Below, one piece after another: positions 20,238 through 28,836 of a stretch of 46,962 bases of DNA (position 1 is the first letter of the stretch; each line of letters starts with the position of its first letter). The position numbers and the translations under genes were made by a program. A model generated the notes under the pieces. The model did no database searches. It had not been told where the DNA came from and saw only the letters and a list, made by a program, of their open reading frames with translations. The DNA is from Xanthomonas cannabis pv. cannabis. GTDB lineage: Bacteria > Pseudomonadota > Gammaproteobacteria > Xanthomonadales > Xanthomonadaceae. The stretch lies in NCBI RefSeq assembly GCF_000802365.1, contig NZ_JSZE01000070.1, positions 1 through 46,962 of the forward strand. The letters are read 5' to 3'.

Positions 20238-21504
20238 GGCTCTTCCGGATGGTTGGCAGAGTCGCAGCCTGAGTTCGCTTGGCGAATATTCGAACGGGTA
20301 CGCCTTCAGTAAGCAGCATTGGGCTGAGCATGGCCTCCCCATCGTACGTATTGCCCAGATTACCGGGACGCAAAAAGTCGAAGACCGTTACCCAGGCTCG
20401 CTGCCAAGTGCTTTTCGTATCACGGATGGAGATCTGATCTTTTCGTGGAGCGGTACGCTCGCAGTTGTGATGTGGGAGGGTGGGCCGGCGTGGCTGAATC
20501 AGCACCTTTTCAAGGTGACGCCATCAGAAGATGTTGATCGAAAGCTACTTTTCCACGTTCTTCGGGCTTCCGTAGCTGAGATGGAAAAGCGGACTCATGG
20601 CAGCACCATGAAGCACATAAAGCGTAGCGAGCTCGAGGAGTTCACTGCCACTCTTCCCTTGTGTAGTCGAGAACAAGTCAAGATCGCGGAAATCCTCGAC
20701 ACCCTCAATGCCGCCATCAATGAAACCGAGGCGCTGATCGCCAAGCTCAAGGCCGTCAAGCAGGGCCTGCTGCACGACCTACTGACGCGCGGCATCGACG
20801 CCAACGGCGTACTGCGCCCGCCGCATTCCGACGCGCCGCATCTCTACAAGCCTTCGCCGCTCGGTTGGATTCCTTGCGATTGGGAAGCAGGGCCACTTCA
20901 ACTCTGGTTGTCTGAGAAACCAAAGAATGGATATTCGCCGAAAGAGGCGGGAGAGTGGACGGGCTACCAGATGTTGGGCCTTGGATGCCTAACGGGTTTT
21001 GGATTTGAGTCAAGTCAGTTGAAGAACGCTCCGTTTGCAGACGCGAGACTCGATTCGGTAATGCTGTCTGATGGTGATTTGCTCATGAGTCGAGCGAATA
21101 CGCGTCAACTCGTAGGGCTTGTGGGCGTCTACACGGATGTTGGAACTCCATGCGCCTATCCCGACTTGATGATGCGATTGAAACCAACAGCTGAGACCAG
21201 TGCTCAGTATCTGCAGTTTTTCCTTCGATCCCCGATGCTGCGCAGGCAGATCCAGGCTCACGCAGTGGGGACGTCAGAAAGCATGGTGAAGATAAGCGGA
21301 AGAATTGTTCGCGACCTTGTCGTTGCGATGCCAGACGGGCAGGAGCAAGCTCGAATTCTGGATGCTCTTTCTGCTGATAGCACCAATCTTGATTCCGAAC
21401 TGAAAGCTGTATCAGCATTGCGCGATCTTAAATTCGGCCTCATGGACGACCTCCTCACTGGCCGCGTCCGCGTCACCCCACTGCTGGATGCCGCCACTGC
21501 ATGA
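20230..21504 (+). CDS. hsdS: Type I restriction-modification specificity subunit HsdS
   Basis: A 424-residue subunit that sets the DNA target. It has two target-recognition domains, about residues 1-150 ([20 protein letters not shown]) and 210-365 ([17 protein letters not shown]), each followed by a conserved spacer helix: [20 protein letters not shown] (about 154-173) and [19 protein letters not shown] (about 374-392). Both end in a [20 protein letters not shown] motif. The DNA of the recognition domains is visibly lower in GC than hsdM and hsdR, as is usual for exchanged specificity domains. It overlaps hsdM by eight bases and the next gene by four. The target sequence cannot be predicted. 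Confidence 0.93.
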
Positions 21505-23162
21505 TCCACGCGCTGCCACCCGCCGAATCGCTGACGGTCGAGTTCAAGAGCGACCGTAGGAAGCTGTCCGACACCGAGCTGGCCGAAGCCGTGGTGTGTC
21601 TGGCCAACGCGGATGGCGGCGAGCTGTGGCTGGGCGTGGAAGACGATGGCAGGCCGACCGGCCTGCATGCGGATCACCGTCAGTTGGCCGGCTTGGCCGG
21701 CCTGGTCGCTGCGCGCACGTCACCGGCCATTGCGGTGCAGGTAGATGCGGTCGAGATCGACGGTGTGCCCGTCGCGCGGATCGTGGTGCCCAAGGCCGGC
21801 ACGGTGGTGGCGACTGCCGGCGGCGTCTACCTGCGCCGCCGGCTGAAACACGATGGCACGCCTGAGTGCGTGCCGATGCTGCCGCATGAGCGCGACAGCC
21901 GCCTCGGGCAGCTGGGGCTGGTCGATGCGTCGGCCCAGCCGGTGGCCGGCGCGCAGCTGTCGGATTTCGATCCGCTGGAACGCGAGCGTCTACGCCAGGC
22001 CGTGCAGCAGTACGGCGGCGACCGGGTGCTGCTGGAGCTCGACGACGAGGCGCTGGATGGCGCGCTGGGCTTCACGACGCGCCAGCCCGACGGCCGCCGC
22101 GTGCCGACGCTGTGTGGCCTGTTGGTGATCGGCCGGGTCGAGGCGCTGCGCCAGCATGTGGCCACGCATGAGTTTGCGTTCCAGGTGCTGGCCGAGCAGG
22201 CGGTACGCTTCAATGAGTTCCGCCGCGTGCCGCTGCTGCAGGCCATCGACTGGCTAGAAACCAACTTCCGCCCGTACAACCCGGAAGAAGAACTGCAGGT
22301 TGGCCTGTTCCGCGTGCCGGTGCCTAAGGTCGACATGGGCGCCTACCGCGAGGCGGTGGCCAATGCGCTGATCCACCGCGATTACCACCGCCTGGGGGCG
22401 GTGCATGTGCGGCTGGAGAACGACGCGCTGGTGGTCAGCAACCCCGGCGGACTGGTGGATGGGGTGACGCTGGACAACCTGCTGACCACCGAGCCGCGTC
22501 CACGCAACCGCGCATTGGCCGATGCCATGAAGCGTATCGGTGTGGTGGAGCGCTCGGGGCGCGGGGTCGACACGATCTATCGCGGCCTGCTGCGCTTCGG
22601 CCGGCCGGCGCCGGACTACACGCGCACCGACAGCCACAGCGTGGTGGTACGGCTGGATACCGGTGCGGCGGACCTCAACTTCGGCCGGATGGTGGTGGAG
22701 CAGGAGCGGCGCAGCAATGGCGAACTGCCGATCGACAGCCTGATCGCGCTGGCCGCGTTGCGCGAGCTCAAGCGTGTGACCGCCGACGAGTTGGCCGCGC
22801 GCATCCAGCGAGACCCGGCCAGCGCCAAGCGGACGCTGGAGGCGCTGACCGAGGCCGGCCTGATCGAGGCGCACGGGCAGACCCGCGCGCGCAGCTACAC
22901 GCTGTCGGCCGCCGTGTATCAGCGCCAGGGCGACAAGGCCGCCTATACCCGGCAAGCCGGCTTCACGAGCCTGCAGAACGCGCAGTTGGTGCTGAACTAC
23001 GTGCAGCAGCACGGGCAGATCCGCCGTGCCGAGGTGATGGAGCTGTGCCGCTTGGGCGCCGATCAGGCCAAGGCCCTGTTGGGGCAGTTAAAGGAGCAAG
23101 GGCGGCTGTCCCAACATGGGACACGCCGTTCGGCCTACTACACCATCGAACCTGAGGACTGA
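21501..23162 (+). CDS. AlbA_2/Schlafen-like putative DNA-binding protein with GHKL-like and winged-helix parts, inside the R-M operon
   Basis: A 553-residue protein. The N-terminal AlbA_2 (divergent AAA-4/Schlafen) domain spans about 1-125 (ESLTVEFKSDRRKLSDTELAE, NADGGELWLGVEDDG). A middle region carries a GHKL/HATPase-like motif (about 283-310; EAVANALIHRDY, VSNPGGLVDGV, RSGRGVDTIYRG). Winged-helix segments follow (about 410-455 and 495-550). The ATGA overlap with hsdS and its position before hsdR place it in the same operon. Such genes are known as accessory ORFs in some type I loci, but their role is unclear: regulation of restriction or an added defence layer are both possible. No nuclease motif was identified. 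Confidence 0.8.
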   Translation: MIHALPPAESLTVEFKSDRRKLSDTELAEAVVCLANADGGELWLGVEDDGRPTGLHADHRQLAGLAGLVAARTSPAIAVQVDAVEIDGVPVARIVVPKAGTVVATAGGVYLRRRLKHDGTPECVPMLPHERDSRLGQLGLVDASAQPVAGAQLSDFDPLERERLRQAVQQYGGDRVLLELDDEALDGALGFTTRQPDGRRVPTLCGLLVIGRVEALRQHVATHEFAFQVLAEQAVRFNEFRRVPLLQAIDWLETNFRPYNPEEELQVGLFRVPVPKVDMGAYREAVANALIHRDYHRLGAVHVRLENDALVVSNPGGLVDGVTLDNLLTTEPRPRNRALADAMKRIGVVERSGRGVDTIYRGLLRFGRPAPDYTRTDSHSVVVRLDTGAADLNFGRMVVEQERRSNGELPIDSLIALAALRELKRVTADELAARIQRDPASAKRTLEALTEAGLIEAHGQTRARSYTLSAAVYQRQGDKAAYTRQAGFTSLQNAQLVLNYVQQHGQIRRAEVMELCRLGADQAKALLGQLKEQGRLSQHGTRRSAYYTIEPED

Positions 23163-23189
23163 CTGGTCGTCGGCAGGCGAACTGGGCGC

Positions 23190-23249
23190 TTTGGGAAGCT
23201 TTGGGGCTCTTTGGGAGTTTTTGGGAGTTTTTGGGAAATATTGGGATGT
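23190..23249. repeat. Decameric G-run tandem repeat before hsdR
   Basis: Six units of a ten-base motif near TTTGGGAGTT begin at 23190, 23200, 23210, 23220, 23230 and 23240, each with GGG or GGGG at the same phase. A further GGG lies ten bases earlier, at 23184. The array ends 34 bases before the hsdR start. It is a candidate slippage site or G-quadruplex on the coding strand. Confidence 0.85.
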
Positions 23250-23283
23250 TCATGGATGCCTGCATCCAGCCAGGGAGACGTTG

Positions 23284-26200
23284 ATGGGTTGGGAGTTGGA
23301 AGACGTTGAGAAGCCTTTCGTGGCGCAGCTGCAGGCGGTGGGCTGGGCCCATCTGGCCGGCAGCCTGGACGACCCCGCCGCCACAGAACGGAGCGGCTTC
23401 GCCGAGGTCGTTCAGGAAGGCCGGCTGCGCGAGCACTTGCTGGCCCTGAATCCGGGGCCGGACGGCAAGCCCTGGCTGGACGACGCCCGCCTCGCTGACG
23501 CAGTGGCTGCGATCACGCGCCTGGGCGCGCACAAGTTGATGGAGGCCAACCAGCAAGCCACCGAGCTGCTGATCAAGGGCCTGACGGTCGACGGGCTGGC
23601 CGGCTGGGATGGTGGGCGCGGGCAGACGATCCGCTATATCGACTGGGACACACCGGGCAACAACTGTTTCACCGTGGTCAGCCAGTACCGCGTGGACTGC
23701 CCGCCCGGCTTCAACAGCGCCAAGGCCTTCATCGTGCCTGACCTGGTGTTGCTGGTGAACGGTATCCCGCTGGTGGTGGTGGAGTGCAAGAGTCCGTCCA
23801 TCCCCGAGCCGCTGAGCGAGGCAGTGGACCAGTTGCGCCGCTACAGCAACCAGCGCAAGGCCGCGCTGGAAGTGGACGAGAACGAGGGCAACGAGGCGCT
23901 GTTTGCCACCAACCAGTTGCTGGTGGCCAGCTGCGTGGACGAGGCGCGGGTGGGAAGTATCGGTGCGGGCTTCGAGCACTTCGCGCAGTGGAAGACCGTG
24001 GTGGGGCCGGACGGCGCGGGATCGGAGGCGGAGGCGGCGCAACGCTTCGACAAGCAGAAGCTCAACGCGCAGGAGCGTTTGATTGCCGGCCTGCTGGCGC
24101 CAGCGAACCTGCTGGATGTGGTGAAGCACTTCCTGCTGTTCATGCAGGTGGGCGGGCAGACCATCAAATCTGTGTGCCGCTATCAGCAATACCGTGCGGT
24201 GAACCGTGCGATCGCAAAGCTCAAGCGCGGCCAGACCCGGCTGCAGCATGGCGAAAGCGATCAGCGTGGCGGCATCATCTGGCATACCCAGGGCTCGGGA
24301 AAGTCGCTGACCATGGTGTTCCTGGTGCGCAAGATGCGCGCCGAGCCGGCGCTGCGACGCTTCAAGGTGGTGGTGGTTACCGACCGCAAGGACCTGCAAG
24401 GCCAGCTGTCCGTCACCGCCACGCTCACCGGCGAAACCGTGGAGGTGGCCAACAGCACGTCAGATCTGAAAGCCCTGGCACGGCGTAAGGGGCCGGGGTT
24501 GGTGTTCGTCACCATCCAGAAGTACCGCGATGGCGACACGGCCAACGATGCGCCGCTGAAGGCCGAGGATCTGCCGGCTGCTGGACACGCGGTCAAGGAG
24601 GCGCGGGCGCTGTATGGCAAGGCCGAAGCGGCTGCGGAGCACTTTGAGGTGCTCAACGATGACGAGGCCATCCTGGTGCTGGTGGACGAGGCGCATCGCA
24701 CCCAGGCCGGCGACCTGCATGCCAACCTGCTGGCCGGATTGCCCAACTGCGCGCGCATCGGTTTTACCGGCACGCCGATCATCATGGGCGAGAAGAAGCG
24801 TACACACGAGATCTTCGGCGAGTTCATCGACCGCTACACCATCAAGGAGGCTGAAGCCGATGGGGCGACGGTGCCGGTGCTCTACGAAGGGCGTACCGCC
24901 AACGGCGCCATCAAGGATGGTGCGGACCTGGACGAACTGTTCGAGGATCTGTTCCGTCAGCACACGCCGGAAGAGCTGGAAGCGATCAAACAAAAATATG
25001 CCACCAAGGGTCATATTTTCGATGCGCCTGCGCTGATCGCCGACAAGGCGCGCGACATCCTGCGCCATTACGTCGCCAACATCCTGCCCAATGGCTACAA
25101 GGCCCAGGTGGTGGCCTACAGCCGGCTGGCCGCCACGCGCTATTTCGCCGCCTTGAAAGCTGCACGCGACGAGCTGCTGCAAGAAGCCGATGCGCTGAGC
25201 CCGCAGGACAAAGGGATGGATGATGAGGCCCTGTGCCTGCGGCCGCCGAAACTGCGGGCGGTTGTGCAGGCCTGGCGCTATCGCGAGGTGCTGGCGCGTA
25301 TCGAGTTTGCGCCGATCATCTCCGGCAGCAACAACGATGATCCCGGCTGGAAGCACTGGACCGACAGTGCCACCCATGAGTCGCTGATCAAACGCTTCAA
25401 GAAGCCGCTGCTGCATCCGGATATGACCAAGGCGGATCCGCTGGCGTTCCTAGTGGTCAAGTCGATGCTGCTGACGGGATTCGATGCGCCGATTGCCGGC
25501 GTGATGTACCTGGACCGGCCCATTCGCGAGGCCGAGTTGCTGCAGGCCATTGCGCGCGTCAATCGCACCGGCTTTGGCAAGCGTCGCGGCATCGTGGTGG
25601 ATTACTACGGTGTGGCCCAGCACCTGAAGGAAGCGCTGGCTGCCTACGCCGATGAAGATGTGGTTGGCGCATTGGCGAGTTTGAAGGACGAAGTACCTGT
25701 GCTGCGCGATCGGCATGCGCGGGTGGTTGAGCTGTTCCGCGAGCGGGGTATCGACTCGCTGGCGGACACCGAGGCCTGTGTGGATGCACTCGGTAACGAG
25801 AAGCTCAGAGCGGAGTTCGTGGTCAAGCTCAAGGCGTTTCTTGGATCGCTGGACACGGTGTTGCCACGTCCGGAAGGTTTGCCGTTCTCGGCAGATGCCA
25901 AGCGCCTGGCCTACATCCATGCGCGCGCCCGCAATCGTTACAAGGACACGCCGGTGCTTGGGAAGGACGTGGGCGCCAAGGTGCGCAAGCTGATCGACGA
26001 TCATGTGATCTCGCTGGGCATCGACCCGAAGATTGCGCCGATCCAGCTGACAGATGCCCAGTTCGATGCCCATGTAAGCCGGGCCGCGAATGACCGCGCC
26101 AAGGCTTCGGAAATGGAACACGCGGTGCGCTCGCATATCCGCAAGCACGCCGACGAGGACCCGGTGCTGTACCGCAAGCTTTCCGAGCGATTGAACGAGA

Positions 26201-26625
26201 TCTTGCGGGCGTTGGGTGAGCAATGGAGCGAGCTGGTTGCTCAGCTGCAGGCACTGGTGGAGGACGTGCGCAACGGCAGCGCCGGTGCTGCCGATGCGCC
26301 GGCGGGTGTGCCGGAGCACTGCGCGCCGTTTCTTCGCACGGTGATGGACGTGGTCTGTGCCGGGCGCGAGCCGCCCCTTACGGAACTGCTCCGGTTGATG
26401 GACGTGACCGTGGAGCTGGTCGAGCTGTTGGTGCAGGAGCTGCAGAGCAACCGCAATATCTGGAGCCCGCACAAGCGCGCGGCACAGGAACAGCTCAATG
26501 GTTTGCTGTTCGACCGTCTGATGCGGCTGCGTCCCCCGCTGATGGACGAAGCTGCGGCGGGGCTGCTCACCGACAAGCTGATGGAACAGGCGCGTGCCAG
26601 CCACGCGCGGTTGATGCAGGTGTGA
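23284..26625 (+). CDS. hsdR: Type I restriction endonuclease subunit HsdR
   Basis: A 1113-residue motor and nuclease subunit. The N-terminal nuclease domain shows PDLVLLVNGIPLVVVECKSP (about 153-172), with the D...ExK catalytic residues. The translocase follows: Walker A HTQGSGKSLT (about 335-344), DEAH box VLVDEAHRTQ (about 465-474), FTGTPI (about 495), and later helicase motifs including MLLTGFDAP and QAIARVNRTG (about 730-760). The helical C-terminal domain would bind HsdM/HsdS. I chose the ATG at 23284 because AGGGAGA precedes it and homologues begin near MGWELEDVEKPF. An in-frame extension to 23116 passes through the decameric repeat. Confidence 0.94.
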   Translation: MGWELEDVEKPFVAQLQAVGWAHLAGSLDDPAATERSGFAEVVQEGRLREHLLALNPGPDGKPWLDDARLADAVAAITRLGAHKLMEANQQATELLIKGLTVDGLAGWDGGRGQTIRYIDWDTPGNNCFTVVSQYRVDCPPGFNSAKAFIVPDLVLLVNGIPLVVVECKSPSIPEPLSEAVDQLRRYSNQRKAALEVDENEGNEALFATNQLLVASCVDEARVGSIGAGFEHFAQWKTVVGPDGAGSEAEAAQRFDKQKLNAQERLIAGLLAPANLLDVVKHFLLFMQVGGQTIKSVCRYQQYRAVNRAIAKLKRGQTRLQHGESDQRGGIIWHTQGSGKSLTMVFLVRKMRAEPALRRFKVVVVTDRKDLQGQLSVTATLTGETVEVANSTSDLKALARRKGPGLVFVTIQKYRDGDTANDAPLKAEDLPAAGHAVKEARALYGKAEAAAEHFEVLNDDEAILVLVDEAHRTQAGDLHANLLAGLPNCARIGFTGTPIIMGEKKRTHEIFGEFIDRYTIKEAEADGATVPVLYEGRTANGAIKDGADLDELFEDLFRQHTPEELEAIKQKYATKGHIFDAPALIADKARDILRHYVANILPNGYKAQVVAYSRLAATRYFAALKAARDELLQEADALSPQDKGMDDEALCLRPPKLRAVVQAWRYREVLARIEFAPIISGSNNDDPGWKHWTDSATHESLIKRFKKPLLHPDMTKADPLAFLVVKSMLLTGFDAPIAGVMYLDRPIREAELLQAIARVNRTGFGKRRGIVVDYYGVAQHLKEALAAYADEDVVGALASLKDEVPVLRDRHARVVELFRERGIDSLADTEACVDALGNEKLRAEFVVKLKAFLGSLDTVLPRPEGLPFSADAKRLAYIHARARNRYKDTPVLGKDVGAKVRKLIDDHVISLGIDPKIAPIQLTDAQFDAHVSRAANDRAKASEMEHAVRSHIRKHADEDPVLYRKLSERLNEILRALGEQWSELVAQLQALVEDVRNGSAGAADAPAGVPEHCAPFLRTVMDVVCAGREPPLTELLRLMDVTVELVELLVQELQSNRNIWSPHKRAAQEQLNGLLFDRLMRLRPPLMDEAAAGLLTDKLMEQARASHARLMQV

Positions 26626-26629
26626 TGCC

Positions 26630-27343
26630 ATGCGAGCACCCATGACAGCCTCCAGTCTGCAGGTGGACGATCTGCTGTTTACGGTGCGACACAGTGCGCG
26701 CCGCCGGACGATGGAGATCACCGTCGAGCGTGATGGCGCGTTGGTGCTGTCTGCACCGCCAGACGTGGCAGAGTCCAGGTTACGTGCCTTTGTGCAGGAA
26801 AAGCGCTTCTGGATCTACACCCGGTTGGCGGAGAAGGATCGCCTGCAACGCCATGCACCGCGCAAGGAGTTCGTGGGTGGCGAGGGCTTTCTTTACCTGG
26901 GGCGGAGCTACCGGCTGAAGATGATGTCCGATCAGACCACGCCGCTGAAGCTGGCCGCCGGGCGTTTCTGCCTGGCGTCGGAGGCCTTGCCCGAGGCCAG
27001 GGAGCATTTCATCCGATGGTATGGGGCGCGTGCCAAAGCCTGGCTGTCCACGCGCATGTTGGAGCATGCGGCCCGGATGGAAGTCGCGCCGGCGGGCGTC
27101 AAGGTGCAGGACCTGGGCTACCGCTGGGGTTCGTGTGGCAAGGGCGACTGGTTGTACTTCCATTGGAAGACCATCTTGCTCCCTGCCCGCATCGCCGAGT
27201 ACGTGCTGGTGCATGAGATGGCGCATTTGCATGAGGCACATCACACCCCGGCGTTCTGGCTGCGTTTGGAGCGTGCGATGCCGGACTATGCGCAGCGTAA
27301 GGCGTGGCTTGCCGAGCATGGGATGGACGTAGAAGGGATTTGA
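26630..27343 (+). CDS. YgjP-like M48-type metalloprotease (DUF45)
   Basis: A 237-residue protein with the DUF45/YgjP domain. The zinc motif is HEMAHLHEAHH (HExxH plus a following His, about residues 195-205), and DLGYRWGSCGKGDWLYFHW (about 162-180) is the typical substrate-side strand. The N-terminal part (about 10-100) is the family's usual beta-rich arm. It starts four bases after hsdR, so it belongs to the type I operon. YgjP-like proteases are often found beside hsdR and may control the fate of restriction complexes, but no substrate is established here. ATG 26642 is an alternative start. Confidence 0.85.
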   Translation: MRAPMTASSLQVDDLLFTVRHSARRRTMEITVERDGALVLSAPPDVAESRLRAFVQEKRFWIYTRLAEKDRLQRHAPRKEFVGGEGFLYLGRSYRLKMMSDQTTPLKLAAGRFCLASEALPEAREHFIRWYGARAKAWLSTRMLEHAARMEVAPAGVKVQDLGYRWGSCGKGDWLYFHWKTILLPARIAEYVLVHEMAHLHEAHHTPAFWLRLERAMPDYAQRKAWLAEHGMDVEGI

Positions 27344-27507
27344 AAGATCTGATTGGTTGCGCCAATTACGCGATTTGGCTGGTCTTGTGGCGGTGCCGCC
27401 GAGCTGGTGGATTACACGCGCTCTGGTCGGCTCGCTGCTAAGAGGTCACTGCGTCGATTGCCGGCTAGCCTTGACGCCAAGCCTTGCCAGTAGCACGATC
27501 GCCCCAC

Positions 27508-27711
27508 GGAGCCTCGAAACTCCGCACACAGCGGTACCCACCTCCGTCATATCGGTGGGTTTTTTGTGCCTGCATGTTCTGTAGGTGCAACCGACGCGAT
27601 GCTCTGCGTCGGGAGGGCGGCTAATACAACACCCGCAAGGGGAATACGCCCGCCGGCTGTGTGCGGTTTCGAGCCTCCCGACTTCCCGTCCGTCGCGCTG
27701 CGACGGGCGGG
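27508..27711 (+). promoter_or_regulatory. Strongly folded leader upstream of the XAC0095-like gene
   Basis: The segment GGAGCCTCGAAAC...CCGCACACAGC at 27508-27532 is almost fully complementary to GCTGTGTGCGG...TTTCGAGCCTCC at 27656-27678. The long stem encloses a terminator-like hairpin (27536-27565) and a second hairpin (CCGACGC 27591-27597 with GCGTCGG 27606-27612). A third hairpin (CCGTCGC 27690-27696 with GCGACGG 27700-27706) stands between the structure and the ribosome site GAGGAG of the gene at 27739. This looks like a structured 5' leader or a small RNA with its own terminator. The family is not one I can name. Confidence 0.65.
27536..27565 (+). terminator. Intrinsic terminator inside the structured leader
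   Basis: ACCCACC (27536-27542) pairs with GGTGGGT (27554-27560), and TTTTTT follows (27560-27565). It could end the type I R-M operon transcript about 220 bases after the protease gene. Because the 5' arm of the long leader stem lies just before it, it could also serve as an attenuator for the gene at 27739. Confidence 0.8.
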
Positions 27712-27738
27712 CTGATTCCATGGAATGAGGAGCAGGCC

Positions 27739-27999
27739 ATGTCGGACGTTGTACGAGATGCGCAGTCATACCCGGGTTACTACCTGCCAGAAGGCGCGCA
27801 ATACCGTTTGCAGCAACTGCGCGACCACATGCGCTTTCTGGCGCGTTTGGCGCAGCCACGCACGCAGGCCGAAGAGCGGGCGCGGCAGCCGGCTATCTGC
27901 ATGGATGAGTTGGCGGTCTGTCTGGAGCTACTGGCGACGCAGGTGACCCATGTGCTGGAAGAGGTGCAATGGCCTGCGGCGGTGGAGCGCAAGGTGTGA
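27739..27999 (+). CDS. XAC0095-like small protein
   Basis: An 86-residue protein starting at ATG 27739 after GAGGAGCAGGCC. GYYLPEGAQYRLQQLRDHMRF, then LARLAQPRTQAEERARQPA and CMDELAVCLELLATQ, fit the pattern I know as the XAC0095-like domain. This is a small Xanthomonas family, mostly helical, of unknown function and often present in several copies per genome. No signal peptide or membrane span is seen. The start in the annotation by longest frame (27661) falls inside the leader stem and is unlikely. The conserved-looking folded leader is the most striking part of this locus. Confidence 0.7.
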   Translation: MSDVVRDAQSYPGYYLPEGAQYRLQQLRDHMRFLARLAQPRTQAEERARQPAICMDELAVCLELLATQVTHVLEEVQWPAAVERKV

Positions 28000-28015
28000 T
28001 GGCTGGCAGACAAAG

Positions 28016-28052
28016 ACGGCAGGCTGATTGCGCAACCTGCCGTTGATCTTTT
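28016..28052 (+). terminator. Terminator after the XAC0095-like gene
   Basis: ACGGCAGG (28016-28023) pairs with CCTGCCGT (28036-28043), followed by TGATCTTTT. It lies 17 bases after the stop at 27999, as expected for a short monocistronic unit. Confidence 0.75.
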
Positions 28053-28068
28053 ACCGATGTCTACTCGC

Positions 28069-28239
28069 TTAGAAGCAGAATCTGCCGCCCAGGCTGATGG
28101 TGTCGACGTATCCGTCGATGCCGTTGAACTCACGCTAGTGGCAGGTGTTCCTGACGCTCAGTTCCTAACTTCTGATGAAGTCGTAGCCGAGTTCGACGCT
28201 GTAGCGGCAGTAGAATGCGCATGGACTGTTGAAGCAGCC
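28069..28239 (-). pseudogene. Relic of the C-terminal end of an outer-membrane beta-barrel protein
   Basis: On the minus strand one frame reads FYCRYSVELGYDFIRS, then a TAG, a short stretch, a second TAG, and then FNGIDGYVDTISLGGRFCF followed by TAA at 28069-28071. Alternating polar/hydrophobic strands and a final aromatic residue are typical of the last strands of a porin-like barrel. Two in-frame stops, and a third upstream, show that it is dead. The parent gene was probably lost when this island formed. Confidence 0.45.
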
Positions 28240-28284
28240 TTAATCGTAGAAAGAGGGCCAGCCATGCGCTGCGTAAAGGGCGCT

Positions 28285-28737
28285 TTATTGTCCGCCCTTG
28301 CGCATGTGCCTTGGTTCCCACGTGCTCTCAGGGGCGTAAGGACCAACAATCCATGATGCCGTCCCTGGTATGACGCGCTTGCCCACAAAGAGGCGGCCCT
28401 TGTTCCCTTCAATCTCAAGACTGAAAGATGGAGGAACCTTTGGGTCACCGGGGTTCATGTACTTGGCGCCAGCGCGGGTCATCGCTTTGTCCATGTGGTA
28501 CTTCACCCCGTTGAAGGGTAGGCCCATATGTTCGTAGCCGGGCCATTTGATCATTGCGCCCGCAATTCCGCCGCTCTCCTCGGAGCCGCCGCCAACGTAG
28601 AGCTCCACTTCGTATTGGTTGTCCGGCGTGTGGAAGGTGACTACCGTGCTCGTCGCACTGACGGACCAGCTGAAGACGGCAAGCGCTGCAAAAAGCGCTA
28701 GCGATCCAGCTCCCTTACTGAAGACTCGCTCACGCAT
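28285..28737 (-). CDS. Secreted protein of unknown function
   Basis: A 150-residue protein. ATG at 28737 is chosen because AAGGAGGGATGCC lies directly upstream, a very strong ribosome site. It begins with a signal peptide (MRERVFSKGAGSLALFAALA..., cleavage probably after WSVSA). The mature part is about 120 residues, with TVVTFHTPDNQYEVELYVGG, a Gly-rich turn and RLFVGKRVIPGTASWIVGPY. It has no cysteine and no motif I recognise. It lies alone between an outer-membrane relic and a TetR gene. An immunity, adhesin or envelope role cannot be chosen from the sequence. Confidence 0.7.
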   Translation of the reverse strand: MRERVFSKGAGSLALFAALAVFSWSVSATSTVVTFHTPDNQYEVELYVGGGSEESGGIAGAMIKWPGYEHMGLPFNGVKYHMDKAMTRAGAKYMNPGDPKVPPSFSLEIEGNKGRLFVGKRVIPGTASWIVGPYAPESTWEPRHMRKGGQ

Positions 28738-28836
28738 GGCATCCCTCCTTGGTATGTGGGGTGATCTTATCCGATCGATTCCCGGTGCCAAGCCATCCGC
28801 GTAGCGCTGTCCGTCAGATCCGGTGGCTTAGCGGCG

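Noticed and set aside
23116-23283. N-terminal 56-codon extension of hsdR
   Set aside because: It overlaps the end of the upstream gene and runs through the decameric repeat. The ATG at 23284 has a good ribosome site and fits the family start. It is kept only as a possibility in the repeat finding.
28057-28356. 99-codon plus-strand frame
   Set aside because: It lies opposite the outer-membrane relic and the end of the secreted protein gene. It has no convincing ribosome site, and its acidic Val/Ala-rich product looks like antisense of beta strands.
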